From Levilactobacillus brevis ATCC 14869 = DSM 20054 (GTDB lineage: Bacteria; Bacillota; Bacilli; Lactobacillales; Lactobacillaceae), in NCBI RefSeq assembly GCF_001433855.1, contig NZ_AZCP01000005.1:95592-147173 (forward strand): DNA of 51,582 nt. Reading direction: 5' to 3'. A program made the position numbers and the translations under genes. This document shows positions 19,192 through 26,844 of this stretch, in pieces. Within the stretch, counting starts at the first letter, position 1; every line of letters begins with the position of its first letter. The notes under the pieces are model-generated. The model did no database searches and had not been told where the DNA came from. It saw only the letters and a program-made list of their open reading frames with translations.

Positions 19192-20198
19192 GAGAACTGA
19201 CTAGCCGCCGACCTAAGATTGTGGTCATTGGCGGAGGGACCGGATTGCCAGTCATTTTACGCAATTTACGGGACCAGAATGTGGACATCACGGCTGTCGT
19301 GACGGTGGCCGATGATGGCGGATCATCAGGTATCATTCGGCATTACGTAAACGTGGTGCCGCCTGGTGATATTCGTAACGTCATGGTGGCGTTAGCGGAA
19401 ATTCCTGATATTTATAAAGAATTGTTCCAATATCGGTTTGAAACCACAGATGATTTTTTTGCCGGTCACGCGATTGGTAATCTGATTATCGCAGCCCTTT
19501 CAGAAATGAAAGGGGGCATCTTTGATGCAGTTCAAGAATTGTCACAACTTATGCGAGTTAATGGGCATATTTATCCTGCCGCCAACGAACCATTGGAGTT
19601 ACACGCGCAATTTGCCGATGGCAGTACGTTAAGTGGTGAATCGGAAATTACAGCGGCTCATAAGCTGATTAAACGCGTGTGGGTTGAAACCAGTAATCAC
19701 CACCAGCAACCGCAGGCCGTTCAGCCGGTCATTGATGCGATCATGAATGCGGACCAAATTGTTTTGGGCCCCGGAAGTCTATTCACCAGTATTTTGCCCA
19801 ATCTAATGATTGATAGTGTCGGTCAGGCGGTCAAAGATAGTGCTGCTGAGGTTGTCTATATTTGTAATATCATGACCCAAAAAGGGGAAACCGAAAGTTT
19901 CTCCGATGCTGACCATGTTCGGGTGCTTAACCACCATTTGGATGCGAACTTTATTGATACGGTGTTGGTTAACACGCGTAAAGTGCCAGATCAGTACATT
20001 GACTATCAGCGGTGGGATGAAATGTCCCAACCGGTACGGCATGATTTTCAAGGGTTACGTGATCAGGGATGTCGGGTCATCTCAACCGACTTCTTGCAAT
20101 TACGTGATAATGGGGCCTTTCACAACGGGCAAGAGGTCGTGCGTGAACTCTTGAACCTGATTGGTCAGCCGCGTTATCGAATGAAGGGGAGGCCTTAA
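19188..20198 (+). CDS. yvcK: Gluconeogenesis factor YvcK family protein
   Basis: CofD/YvcK family protein that binds UDP-sugars and is needed for growth on gluconeogenic carbon and normal cell shape in Bacillus. Motifs: [16 protein letters not shown] (about 10-25), [35 protein letters not shown] and the [14 protein letters not shown] segment. 336 residues is normal. The start overlaps the rapZ stop, and whiA begins two bases after its stop, the conserved rapZ-yvcK-whiA order of Gram-positives. Confidence 0.95.
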   Translation: MRELTSRRPKIVVIGGGTGLPVILRNLRDQNVDITAVVTVADDGGSSGIIRHYVNVVPPGDIRNVMVALAEIPDIYKELFQYRFETTDDFFAGHAIGNLIIAALSEMKGGIFDAVQELSQLMRVNGHIYPAANEPLELHAQFADGSTLSGESEITAAHKLIKRVWVETSNHHQQPQAVQPVIDAIMNADQIVLGPGSLFTSILPNLMIDSVGQAVKDSAAEVVYICNIMTQKGETESFSDADHVRVLNHHLDANFIDTVLVNTRKVPDQYIDYQRWDEMSQPVRHDFQGLRDQGCRVISTDFLQLRDNGAFHNGQEVVRELLNLIGQPRYRMKGRP

Positions 20199-20200
20199 CG

Positions 20201-21139
20201 GTGTCGTATGCCAGTGAAGTAAAAAAGGAATTGACCACGTTGGAGGTCCACCGAGAAAATGCTAAAGCAGAACTCGTTGCACTGATTCGAATGAACGGTG
20301 CTTTGGGACTTGCTAATCGGCATTTTGTCTTGAACGTGCAGACAGAAAATCCAGCGATTGCCCGCCGAATGTATCAATTGCTCAAACAGTTTTATGATTT
20401 GGAAAGTGAGCTACTGGTTCGGCGAAAGATGAAGCTCAAGAAAAATAATCTCTACATCGTTCGGGTCAAAACGGGCGTTACAGAGGTTCTTTCCGATCTT
20501 GGAATTTTTGACGGGATGCAGCTGCTGGAATCGGTTCCTAACGAAATTTTGGATGATGATATGCGGGTGCGGTCCTACTTACGCGGCGCGTTTTTAGCCG
20601 GTGGTTCTGTGAACAATCCAGAAACCAGCCGGTATCATTTGGAGATTTATTCTTTGTATGAAGAACACAATCAAGTGATTGCTGACATGATGAATCGCTA
20701 TGAGCTAAATGCGCGGACCATCGTTCGTCGTAGTGGATATATTACCTACCTCAAAGGGGCCGAAAAGATTGCGGACTTTCTTTCACTAATTGGCGCGACG
20801 ACGGCCATGCTACGATTCGAGGATGTCCGGATTATGCGGGACATGCGCAATTCGGTCAACCGGTTAGTTAATTGTGAAAATGCCAATCTAGACAAGGTAG
20901 CTAATGCGTCAACCCGTCAGATTGATAATATCGAGTTTATTGATGCTACTGTCGGGTTAGGCCAGTTACCAACTAAGCTGCGAGAAGTGGCAGAGGCCCG
21001 ATTAGAACATAAAGAAGTAAGCTTGAAAGAGTTGGGGGATCTGGTTCCTGGTGGTCCCATCTCAAAATCGGGAATTAATCACCGGTTGCGTAAAATTAAT
21101 GATTACGCTAAGCAACTACGTGAAGAGGCCACGGCCTAG
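20201..21139 (+). CDS. whiA: DNA-binding protein WhiA
   Basis: Sporulation-regulator homologue retained in non-sporulating Firmicutes, where it affects cell division and chromosome segregation. [11 protein letters not shown] starts the family N-terminal domain, the LAGLIDADG-like fold is marked by [27 protein letters not shown] sequence, and the C-terminal helix-turn-helix contains [25 protein letters not shown]. 312 residues is typical. GTG start with AAGGGGAGG upstream. Confidence 0.95.
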
Positions 21140-21142
21140 TTA

Positions 21143-21183
21143 AAAGACCAGTCAATCGTTTAAAACGATTGACTGGTCTTTTT
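21143..21183 (+). terminator. Intrinsic terminator after whiA
   Basis: AAAGACCAGTCAATCGTTT and its exact complement form a 17- to 18-bp stem with a tiny loop, ending in TTTTT. Confidence 0.92.
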
Positions 21184-21219
21184 GTCGTAATTGGCATTAG
21201 TATATGGTCCCAAAAACGC

Positions 21220-21248
21220 AAAAAAAAGCGCCGTCGAATGACGACACT
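21220..21248 (-). terminator. Intrinsic terminator after clpP
   Basis: On the minus strand AGTGTCGTC pairs with GACGGCGCT (wobbles allowed) around an ATTC loop, followed by eight T. Confidence 0.87.
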
Positions 21249-21262
21249 TTTGGGGTTAATCA

Positions 21263-21859
21263 CTACTTCTTTTGTTCACTACTGTTGGTCATGATGTGGT
21301 CAATTAATCCATAATCAACCGCTTCTTGAGCACTCAAGTAGTTGTCTCGTTCAGTATCTTGATTGAGGCGTTCAATCGGTTGACCGGAATTCTCTGCTAA
21401 AATCTTGTTGATCAATTCACGGGTCTTCAAGATTTCACGAGCAGCAATTTCGATTTCCGTTTGTTGTCCTTGGGCACCACCAGATGGTTGGTGAATCATC
21501 ACTTGGGCGTGAGGCAAAGCAAAACGCTTGCCCTTAGTCCCAGATGAAGCCAAGACACTTGCCATGGAAGCTGCCATCCCTAACGTGATCGTTTGCACGT
21601 CAGATTGGATGAAGTTCATGGTATCATAGATGGCCAAGCCGGAAGAAACGACACCACCAGGTGAGTTGATGTAGAGTGAAATGTCCTTGGTTGAGTCTTG
21701 GGCATCCAAGAAGAGTAACTGCGCGATGATGGCGTTGGCCATGTCATCTTCAATTGGACCAGATAACATGATAATCCGGTCTTTTAATAGTCGTGAATAA
21801 ATATCATAGGCCCGTTCGCCACGGGATGATTGTTCAATAACTGTTGGTACTAAATTCAT
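21263..21859 (-). CDS. clpP: ATP-dependent Clp protease proteolytic subunit
   Basis: Serine protease barrel that works with ClpX, ClpC or ClpE unfoldases. The catalytic triad is at the textbook positions: Ser98 in GMAASMAS, His123 in MIHQPSGG and Asp172 in ERDNY. 198 residues. On the minus strand an AAAAGGGAGG site lies before the ATG. The gene stands alone, with a CtsR box on its promoter and a terminator after it, in convergent orientation to whiA. Confidence 0.97.
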   Translation of the reverse strand: MNLVPTVIEQSSRGERAYDIYSRLLKDRIIMLSGPIEDDMANAIIAQLLFLDAQDSTKDISLYINSPGGVVSSGLAIYDTMNFIQSDVQTITLGMAASMASVLASSGTKGKRFALPHAQVMIHQPSGGAQGQQTEIEIAAREILKTRELINKILAENSGQPIERLNQDTERDNYLSAQEAVDYGLIDHIMTNSSEQKK

Positions 21860-21914
21860 GACAAGATAGCCTCCCTTTTACATTTGAATGGCTAGCGATA
21901 GCTAACATGATGCT

Positions 21915-21944
21915 AGTGTACCGCTAAGGTCAGAGTAGGTCAAA
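21915..21944 (-). promoter_or_regulatory. clpP promoter with CtsR operator
   Basis: On the minus strand TTGACC (21943-21938), a 17-bp spacer and TACACT (21920-21915) form the promoter. Read on the plus strand, GGTCAGA-GTA-GGTCAAA at 21928-21944 matches the CtsR heptad repeat (GGTCAAA-NAN-GGTCAAA) with one base off in the first heptad and one in the spacer, and covers the -35. CtsR control of clpP is well established in Firmicutes. Confidence 0.85.
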
Positions 21945-22033
21945 CAAAAACACTTCGTTTAATTCTGACAGCCAATTGACTAGAATTATCATAACAGAGT
22001 TTGTCCAAAGGTCACGTATTCTGTCAGTCCCTG

Positions 22034-22071
22034 ACCACTTACGGGGGAAAACGAACCAGTTACGGTAAAAT
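22034..22071 (+). promoter_or_regulatory. Candidate LytTR operator and -10 of the LytTR-liaF unit
   Basis: ACCACTTACGG (22034-22044) and ACCAGTTACGG (22055-22065) are direct repeats with 10 of 11 identical bases and a 21-bp period. TAAAAT at 22066-22071 directly follows the second. LytTR regulators bind pairs of about 9-bp direct repeats two helical turns apart, with GTT as the core, so autoregulation is a reasonable inference. A -35 hexamer is missing, which suits an activator. Confidence 0.65.
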
Positions 22072-22128
22072 CATTTTCTTTGTTGAAGCAATATGGTTAA
22101 CTTAAACGTAGTAATAGGGGGTGAAGAT

Positions 22129-22575
22129 TTGAAGATTCGATTGGAAGTTGATGATCAGGCCAATGAGCCAGAGATTACAATTCGGGCCAATAGTCCACAG
22201 GTTGCTAATGCATTGGCAACGGCATTTCAAAATGCTACGCCACAATATCAGCAGATAGCCTTACGTCAACGTGGGCAGAATTACCAAATTGCGCTACAGG
22301 ATATTTTGTTTTTTGAGGCTGCCGATCATCAAGTCATGGCTCATACAGCGGACCAGGTTTTTAATACGCGCCAGCGCCTATACGAGCTAGCAGATGAATT
22401 ACCAGCCAACTTTCAACGGGTCTCCAAATCGGCAATCCTGAACCGACAACAGATTTTTTCGTTAACTAAATCAGTTACCGGTAATTTGGTTCGGTTTAAG
22501 CACTCGCACAAGCAGTTGTACGTGTCACGACGGTATTATCAAGCATTGAAATTAGCATTGGAACGAAAGGGGTAA
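22129..22575 (+). CDS. LytTR-domain DNA-binding regulator
   Basis: About 148 residues. The second half is a LytTR domain: YQIALQDILFFEAADHQVMAHT, TRQRLYELADELPANFQRVSKSAILNRQQI and SHKQLYVSRRYYQALK. The first 50 residues are not a receiver domain, so this is a one-component regulator. The start is chosen as TTG at 22129, behind AGGGGGTGA, giving MKIRLEVDD; the upstream in-frame ATG at 22093 has no ribosome site. It ends five bases before a LiaF-like gene, a pairing that suggests control of an envelope stress protein. Confidence 0.85.
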   Translation: MKIRLEVDDQANEPEITIRANSPQVANALATAFQNATPQYQQIALRQRGQNYQIALQDILFFEAADHQVMAHTADQVFNTRQRLYELADELPANFQRVSKSAILNRQQIFSLTKSVTGNLVRFKHSHKQLYVSRRYYQALKLALERKG

Positions 22576-22580
22576 CAATT

Positions 22581-23294
22581 ATGCGACGAAATTGGTTTTG
22601 GGGTATTTTCTTAGTTCTGGCGGCCGGTATTTTGGTCGTCAGTCAATTGGGATTATTTAGCCTACATATTGGCTTTTGGACGATCGTCATTGCGATGTTT
22701 TTAGTGGCGGGTTTTGTGGCTAGCTTAATTCACTTAGCGGTACCGGGGATGGTGTTTTCTCTAGCATTTTTGGCGATTATTTTTGCTCGGCCCTTAGGTA
22801 TTGCTGCCTTGGCGCCGTGGACTATTCTAGGAGCGGCTTTGCTGTTAACGATCGGGCTGTCGTTAATCATTAAGCCGCGTTGGTATCACGCGTATGTTAA
22901 CCGCCAGGAATGGCATCATCATTGGGCGGAAAATCATGATGATGTTGAAAGTATCAGTGATCAAGATGCCGTGGTGGACGTTAACATGAGCAGTAGCATT
23001 CGCTATATTCAGTCCCCAGATTTTCGTCAGGCAGTGATTAAGGTATCTATGGGCAATGCCAAAGTGTATTTTGATGAGGTGCAGCTCAACCCGTCTGGTG
23101 CGTCAATTGTGTTAGAGACGTCGTTTAGCGGTGCCGAATTATACATTCCCCGAACGTGGAACGTGAAGACGAATATTGATGTTAATTTTGGTACGGTGGA
23201 GGAAAAGGGGATTCAAGAAGCCCAGAACGAGGCGCCCGCTGTTTCAATTACCGGCAAGGTGAGTTTTGGCGGGGTGACGATTATCTACATTTAA
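22581..23294 (+). CDS. LiaF-like cell-wall-active antibiotics response protein
   Basis: 237 residues: four hydrophobic helices in the first 100, a charged linker (about 110-135), then a beta-rich C-terminal domain (SSIRYIQSPDFRQAVIKVSMGNAKVYFD...LYIPRTWNVKTNI...GKVSFGGVTIIYI) that matches the LiaF/YvqF-type C-terminus. In Bacillus LiaF restrains the LiaRS system under cell-wall antibiotic stress. Here the partner is a LytTR protein rather than LiaRS. Ribosome site AAAGGGG inside the end of the regulator gene. Confidence 0.83.
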   Translation: MRRNWFWGIFLVLAAGILVVSQLGLFSLHIGFWTIVIAMFLVAGFVASLIHLAVPGMVFSLAFLAIIFARPLGIAALAPWTILGAALLLTIGLSLIIKPRWYHAYVNRQEWHHHWAENHDDVESISDQDAVVDVNMSSSIRYIQSPDFRQAVIKVSMGNAKVYFDEVQLNPSGASIVLETSFSGAELYIPRTWNVKTNIDVNFGTVEEKGIQEAQNEAPAVSITGKVSFGGVTIIYI

Positions 23295-23324
23295 TGGGAA
23301 ATTGAAAAATATTTACCCAGCCAC

Positions 23325-23353
23325 TTGAATTTATATTCAGCATCGGGTATAGT
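23325..23353 (+). promoter_or_regulatory. Promoter of the first tRNA-Arg
   Basis: TTGAAT, a 17-bp spacer and TATAGT sit 33 bases before the tRNA 5' end. Confidence 0.75.
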
Positions 23354-23385
23354 AATTAAGTGCTCAAAAGTACCGATGTTGTTTT

Positions 23386-23457
23386 GCGCCTGTAGTGTAA
23401 TGGATCGCACGTAAGATTCCGGTTCTTGAGATGGGGGTTCGATTCCCTCCAGGCGCA
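23386..23457 (+). tRNA. tRNA-Arg (anticodon CCG), copy 1
   Basis: A full 72-base cloverleaf: acceptor GCGCCTG with CAGGCGC plus A, D-arm GTGT/GCAC, anticodon stem TAAGA/TCTTG with loop TTCCGGT, and T-arm GGGGG-TTCGATT-CCCTC. The anticodon CCG reads CGG, a codon used often in this window. CCA is not encoded. Confidence 0.95.
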
Positions 23458-23463
23458 TCAGTG

Positions 23464-23494
23464 GTCGTGACGTTGTTGACGTTGCGGCTTTTTT
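23464..23494 (+). terminator. Terminator after the first tRNA-Arg
   Basis: GTCGTGACG pairs with CGTTGCGGC (three wobble pairs) around a 7-base loop, followed by six T. Confidence 0.75.
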
Positions 23495-23500
23495 GTTGCC

Positions 23501-23528
23501 AAAAAAACTGCGATGAAATCATCGCAGT
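23501..23528 (-). terminator. Terminator after the ECF S-component gene
   Basis: On the minus strand ACTGCGATGA and TCATCGCAGT form a perfect 10-bp stem with a one-base centre in a T-rich context, followed by seven T. The hairpin begins at the end of the stop codon. Confidence 0.85.
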
Positions 23529-24139
23529 TACTTGGTTGTCTGTGGCTTAAGTCGCTCCCATTGTCGCCGTAATGGCATTGCAATTAATGGGGCTACAAGG
23601 ACATCCAAGATTAATTCAGGAATACCGTTAGTGAAAAGCGAAATCATCAATACATACCCCAATGTTTGGTTACCCGTGGCGCCGAAAGCTGTGGCAACAG
23701 CAGGCGTTTGATAAAATAAAAAGACCAACCCTAAAACTAACACTGTATTGGTTAGTGCGGCACAACCAGCCGCGACTTGCATAGCTTGGCGCATGGACCA
23801 CTGTCGATGACGTCCCCAAAGATAAAGACTACCAGCCACAAGTCCCATCAGCAAACGGGGTAAAATGGAAATCAGTGGATTAGTGAAGATTAACGGTGCC
23901 ACGGGGCTAGAAGGCCAAGTAAAGGCCCGAACAAAGGTGATAAGTCCCCAGAAGCCACCGATGAGCAACCCGTCGCGTGGGCCTAAAGCACTCCCAGCGA
24001 CAATAACAGTGAGACCGATTAGTGTCATACTAAAGGGGCCAAAAGGAATATATCCAAGAAACGGGACCAGATTTTGCAAAAGTACAATCGCCATTAATAG
24101 TGCATCAACCACGAGGCGAAATGTTTTGTGTCGCGTCAT
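23528..24139 (-). CDS. ECF transporter S component (pantothenate-type, tentative)
   Basis: 203 residues, six hydrophobic helices. VDALLMAIVLLQNLVPFLGYIPFGPFSMTLIGLTVIVAGSALGPRDGLLIG is the classical start of ECF substrate-binding subunits, including the solute-pocket strand after helix 1. Such proteins borrow a shared EcfAA'T energising module encoded elsewhere. The sequence looks most like the PanT branch, but the vitamin specificity is inference. The start at 24139 (MTRHKT) has GGAGG eight bases upstream; the open frame runs back to a TTG at 24157 without a ribosome site. It lies on the opposite strand between two tRNA-Arg genes. Confidence 0.8.
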   Translation of the reverse strand: MTRHKTFRLVVDALLMAIVLLQNLVPFLGYIPFGPFSMTLIGLTVIVAGSALGPRDGLLIGGFWGLITFVRAFTWPSSPVAPLIFTNPLISILPRLLMGLVAGSLYLWGRHRQWSMRQAMQVAAGCAALTNTVLVLGLVFLFYQTPAVATAFGATGNQTLGYVLMISLFTNGIPELILDVLVAPLIAMPLRRQWERLKPQTTK

Positions 24140-24211
24140 AAATGAAACCTCCACCAAAACTTAATGTCGCCATTATAGCATGATTAGCCACGTAAAAAAG
24201 CAGAATTTGGC

Positions 24212-24240
24212 TTGTATTTTTATCCAAAATCAGTTATAGT
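24212..24240 (+). promoter_or_regulatory. Promoter of the second tRNA-Arg
   Basis: TTGTAT, a 17-bp spacer and TATAGT, 20 bases before the tRNA; the -10 is identical to that of the first copy. Confidence 0.75.
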
Positions 24241-24260
24241 AGTTGAGGTGTTGTTGTAAT

Positions 24261-24332
24261 GCGCCCGTAGTGTAATGGATCGCACGTAAGATTCCGGTTC
24301 TTGAAATGGGGGTTCGATTCCCTCCGGGCGCA
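24261..24332 (+). tRNA. tRNA-Arg (anticodon CCG), copy 2
   Basis: Same 72-base cloverleaf as the copy at 23386 with three differences: acceptor GCGCCCG pairs with CGGGCGC, a compensated pair change (T-A to C-G), and one A for G in the variable loop. Anticodon CCG; CCA not encoded. Confidence 0.95.
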
Positions 24333-24339
24333 TCGGTAA

Positions 24340-24366
24340 GTCGAGAGGATGATCTCGGCTTTTTTT
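24340..24366 (+). terminator. Terminator after the second tRNA-Arg
   Basis: GTCGAGA and TCTCGGC form a 7-bp stem with a 6-base loop, followed by seven T. Confidence 0.83.
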
Positions 24367-24424
24367 GTGCAAATTTCGGCATTTAATCATGTAAAGGCTT
24401 CCATTAATTCTCTAGGTTAATCAC

Positions 24425-24453
24425 TTGCTAAAGGGCGGGGTGGGGCTTATACT
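24425..24453 (+). promoter_or_regulatory. Promoter of cggR-gap
   Basis: TTGCTA, a 17-bp spacer and TATACT form a good sigma-A promoter about 105 bases before cggR. The long leader holds a GGTGG/CCACC hairpin (24501-24521) and the short palindrome GGACATCGTCC (24529-24539), either of which could belong to a CggR operator. The Bacillus CggR consensus is not matched exactly. Confidence 0.7.
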
Positions 24454-24557
24454 AGTAGTCGTTAAAGGTTGGCGAAAGTTGGCCTTAAATTTTTGGTCAG
24501 GGTGGGCGATAATTAGCCACCGCTGGTCGGACATCGTCCCACTAGGAGGTTACCGAC

Positions 24558-25586
24558 ATGCATGAGGATTGGCAATGGGTAGAGGCCATCATGCCTCAAA
24601 TGGTTACAAAGCTAACCAGCCGTTTCCGTATCCTACAGGGTGTTGCAAACCTTCAACCCGTTGGTCGTCGAACCTTAGCGACAAACTTGGCTTGCTCAGA
24701 GCGAACTGTGCGGACAACGACAGATGCCTTAGCCGGTCTGGGCTATATTCAAATGTCAGTTAAGGGCATGCAAGTTACGGCGGCTGGGCAACGCGTTTTG
24801 CAAGGCTTAGCACCGGTAATGAATGACTTGGCTGGTCGGCAACAACGGGAACAGACACTGGCGCAACAGTTAGGTATTGCCCATTGTACGATTGTGCCGG
24901 GTGATAGCACGGCCGCTAATGGGTCATTGAACGCTATGGCCCAGGCAGCTAACCGAGTCTTGACTGACGAAATGCCAACGGGACACAGTACAGTTGCTGT
25001 AATGGGTGGTCATACGTTGGCTGCGGTAGCTCAGGTGCTCACACCGGCCTTGTCGATTAATCGTCAATTGTTGTTTGTCCCTGCCCGTGGTGGTGTTGGG
25101 GAGTCTCCGGCGATTCAAGCCAACACGGTTGCTGCAGAGATGGCCCAGCAGACCAATAGTGATTTTCGGCAATTGTATGTTCCAGAACAGTTAACGACAG
25201 CAACCTATAAGCCCTTATTTGCAGAGCCAGCAATTCATGAGGTGTTGCAATTAATTGGGCAGAGTAACGTCGTGATTCACGGCATTGGTCAGGCGTTTGT
25301 CATGGCCAAACGGCGCAAGATGGCGCCCCACGTGATTGCTGATCTGGCTGCGGCCCATGCGGTCGGAGAAGCCTTTGGTTACTTTTATGATGCCGAGGGC
25401 CACGTGGTGAGCAAGTTTCCCCGAATTGGATTGGAAATTGGCGATTTAGCCGCTAAACAATTAGTGATTGCGGTGGCTGGTGGTGCCGAAAAGGGCACAG
25501 CCATTGCTGCATACATGCGTTTGGCGCCAGCACAGACTTGGTTAATTACTGATGAAGGTGCTGCTGACTTTGTTTTAAAAAAGTGA
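24558..25586 (+). CDS. cggR: Central glycolytic genes regulator CggR
   Basis: SorC/DeoR-type repressor of the gap operon, relieved by fructose-1,6-bisphosphate in Bacillus. The N-terminal winged helix contains LQPVGRRTLATNLACSERTVRTTTDALAGLGYIQMS (about 31-66); the effector domain has the sugar-binding segments VAVMGGHTLAAVA and VPARGGVGESPAIQANTVAAEMA. 342 residues is typical. It sits immediately before gap, the hallmark position. Ribosome site AGGAGG nine bases upstream. Confidence 0.95.
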   Translation: MHEDWQWVEAIMPQMVTKLTSRFRILQGVANLQPVGRRTLATNLACSERTVRTTTDALAGLGYIQMSVKGMQVTAAGQRVLQGLAPVMNDLAGRQQREQTLAQQLGIAHCTIVPGDSTAANGSLNAMAQAANRVLTDEMPTGHSTVAVMGGHTLAAVAQVLTPALSINRQLLFVPARGGVGESPAIQANTVAAEMAQQTNSDFRQLYVPEQLTTATYKPLFAEPAIHEVLQLIGQSNVVIHGIGQAFVMAKRRKMAPHVIADLAAAHAVGEAFGYFYDAEGHVVSKFPRIGLEIGDLAAKQLVIAVAGGAEKGTAIAAYMRLAPAQTWLITDEGAADFVLKK

Positions 25587-25654
25587 TACACTTAACATGT
25601 ACTGCTTTTTAAAAAAATATTCTTTGTTTGCTTCCTGAAGGAGGAAATCACAGT

Positions 25655-26665
25655 ATGACTGTAAAGATTGGTATTAATGGTTTCGGCCGTATCGGCCGTT
25701 TAGCTTTCAAGCGGATTCACGAACTCAAGTCAAATGACATCGAAGTTGTTGCCATCAATGATTTGACGACGCCCTCAATGTTAGCTTACTTGTTAAAGTA
25801 TGACTCAACTCATGGTCGTTTCCCTGGCGAAGTTTCTGCTACGGATACGGGTATCGTAGTTGACGGCAAGGAATACCCAGTTTACGCTGAACCAAAGGCT
25901 CAAGATATTCCTTGGGTTAAGAATGACGGCGTTGACTTCGTCCTTGAATGTACCGGTTTCTACACTTCTGAAGAAAAGGCTCACGCCCACATCGATGCTG
26001 GTGTTAAGCGGGTATTAGTATCTGCTCCAGCCGGTGCCGTTACGACGGTTGTTCCTGGCGTTAACTTGGACGTTTTGAGCAAGGATGACATCATCGTTTC
26101 TGCTGGTTCTTGCACGACCAACTGTTTAGCCCCAATGGCTTACTTCTTGAATGAAGAATTCGGGATCAAGGCCGGGACTATGACGACGATCCATGCCTTC
26201 ACTGCTACGCAACAAATCTTAGATGGCCCTCGTGGCAAGAAGATGCGTAACAACCGGACTGCCAGTGTTAACACGATTCCTCACTCAACTGGTGCCGCTA
26301 AGGCTATCGGTTTGGTTATCCCTGACTTGAAGGGTAAGTTACAAGGCCATGCACAACGGGTATCTGTTGTTGATGGTTCTTTGACTGAATTAGTTGCCGT
26401 TCTGGACAAGAAGGTTACTGCTGACGAAATCAACGATGCAATGAAGAAGCACACTGAAGGTAACGAAGCCTTTGGTTACAATGCTGACGAAATCGTATCA
26501 ACTGATATCATCGACGACGACCATGGTTCTGTCTTTGACCCAACCCAAACGGAAGTTACGACTGCCGGTGACACGCAACTTGTTAAGACAGTTGCTTGGT
26601 ACGACAACGAATGGGGCTTCACTTGTAACATGGTTCGGACGTTATTGCACTTTGCAACGCTCTAA
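25655..26665 (+). CDS. gap: Glyceraldehyde-3-phosphate dehydrogenase
   Basis: NAD-dependent oxidative phosphorylation of glyceraldehyde-3-phosphate. The NAD fold begins [12 protein letters not shown]. The catalytic Cys is at about 153 in SCTTNCLAP, and His follows in [18 protein letters not shown] closes the chain. 336 residues. The open frame extends back to 25628, but AAGGAGG fits the ATG at 25655 and this gives the standard N-terminus. Codon use is clearly of the highly expressed type (for example AAG, AAC, GGT), unlike the neighbouring cggR. A strong terminator follows, so gap levels are set partly apart from pgk. Confidence 0.97.
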   Translation: MTVKIGINGFGRIGRLAFKRIHELKSNDIEVVAINDLTTPSMLAYLLKYDSTHGRFPGEVSATDTGIVVDGKEYPVYAEPKAQDIPWVKNDGVDFVLECTGFYTSEEKAHAHIDAGVKRVLVSAPAGAVTTVVPGVNLDVLSKDDIIVSAGSCTTNCLAPMAYFLNEEFGIKAGTMTTIHAFTATQQILDGPRGKKMRNNRTASVNTIPHSTGAAKAIGLVIPDLKGKLQGHAQRVSVVDGSLTELVAVLDKKVTADEINDAMKKHTEGNEAFGYNADEIVSTDIIDDDHGSVFDPTQTEVTTAGDTQLVKTVAWYDNEWGFTCNMVRTLLHFATL

Positions 26666-26703
26666 TCTACAAGCTGATTCAACATTTTAAAATAAGACTC
26701 ACG

Positions 26704-26741
26704 AACGTGGCGGAGGGAGGTAATTTCTCCGCCACGTTTTT
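26704..26741 (+). terminator. Intrinsic terminator after gap
   Basis: AACGTGGCGGAG pairs perfectly with CTCCGCCACGTT around an 11-base loop, followed by a T-run. Confidence 0.92.
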
Positions 26742-26771
26742 GTTAGTCGATTAAAAAATCGCATAAGTCCT

Positions 26772-26800
26772 TTGAATTTCTGGGATAAGTGCTGTATATT
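26772..26800 (+). promoter_or_regulatory. pgk promoter
   Basis: TTGAAT, a 17-bp spacer and TATATT, 45 bases before the start, give pgk its own promoter downstream of the gap terminator. Confidence 0.8.
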
Positions 26801-26844
26801 GTGAAAGTAATCTTTTAAATGATATTTTCAAGGAGGATTCCAAA

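Noticed and set aside
23386-24332. tRNA pair as att sites of a mobile island
   Set aside because: No integrase or other mobility gene lies between or near them, and both tRNAs are full-length with their own promoters; a simple duplication is equally likely.
24495-24539. Possible CggR operator in the cggR leader
   Set aside because: GGTCAGGG and GGTCGGAC recur 30 bp apart and GGACATCGTCC is palindromic, but spacing does not match the Bacillus CggR consensus, so it was not annotated as a proven operator.
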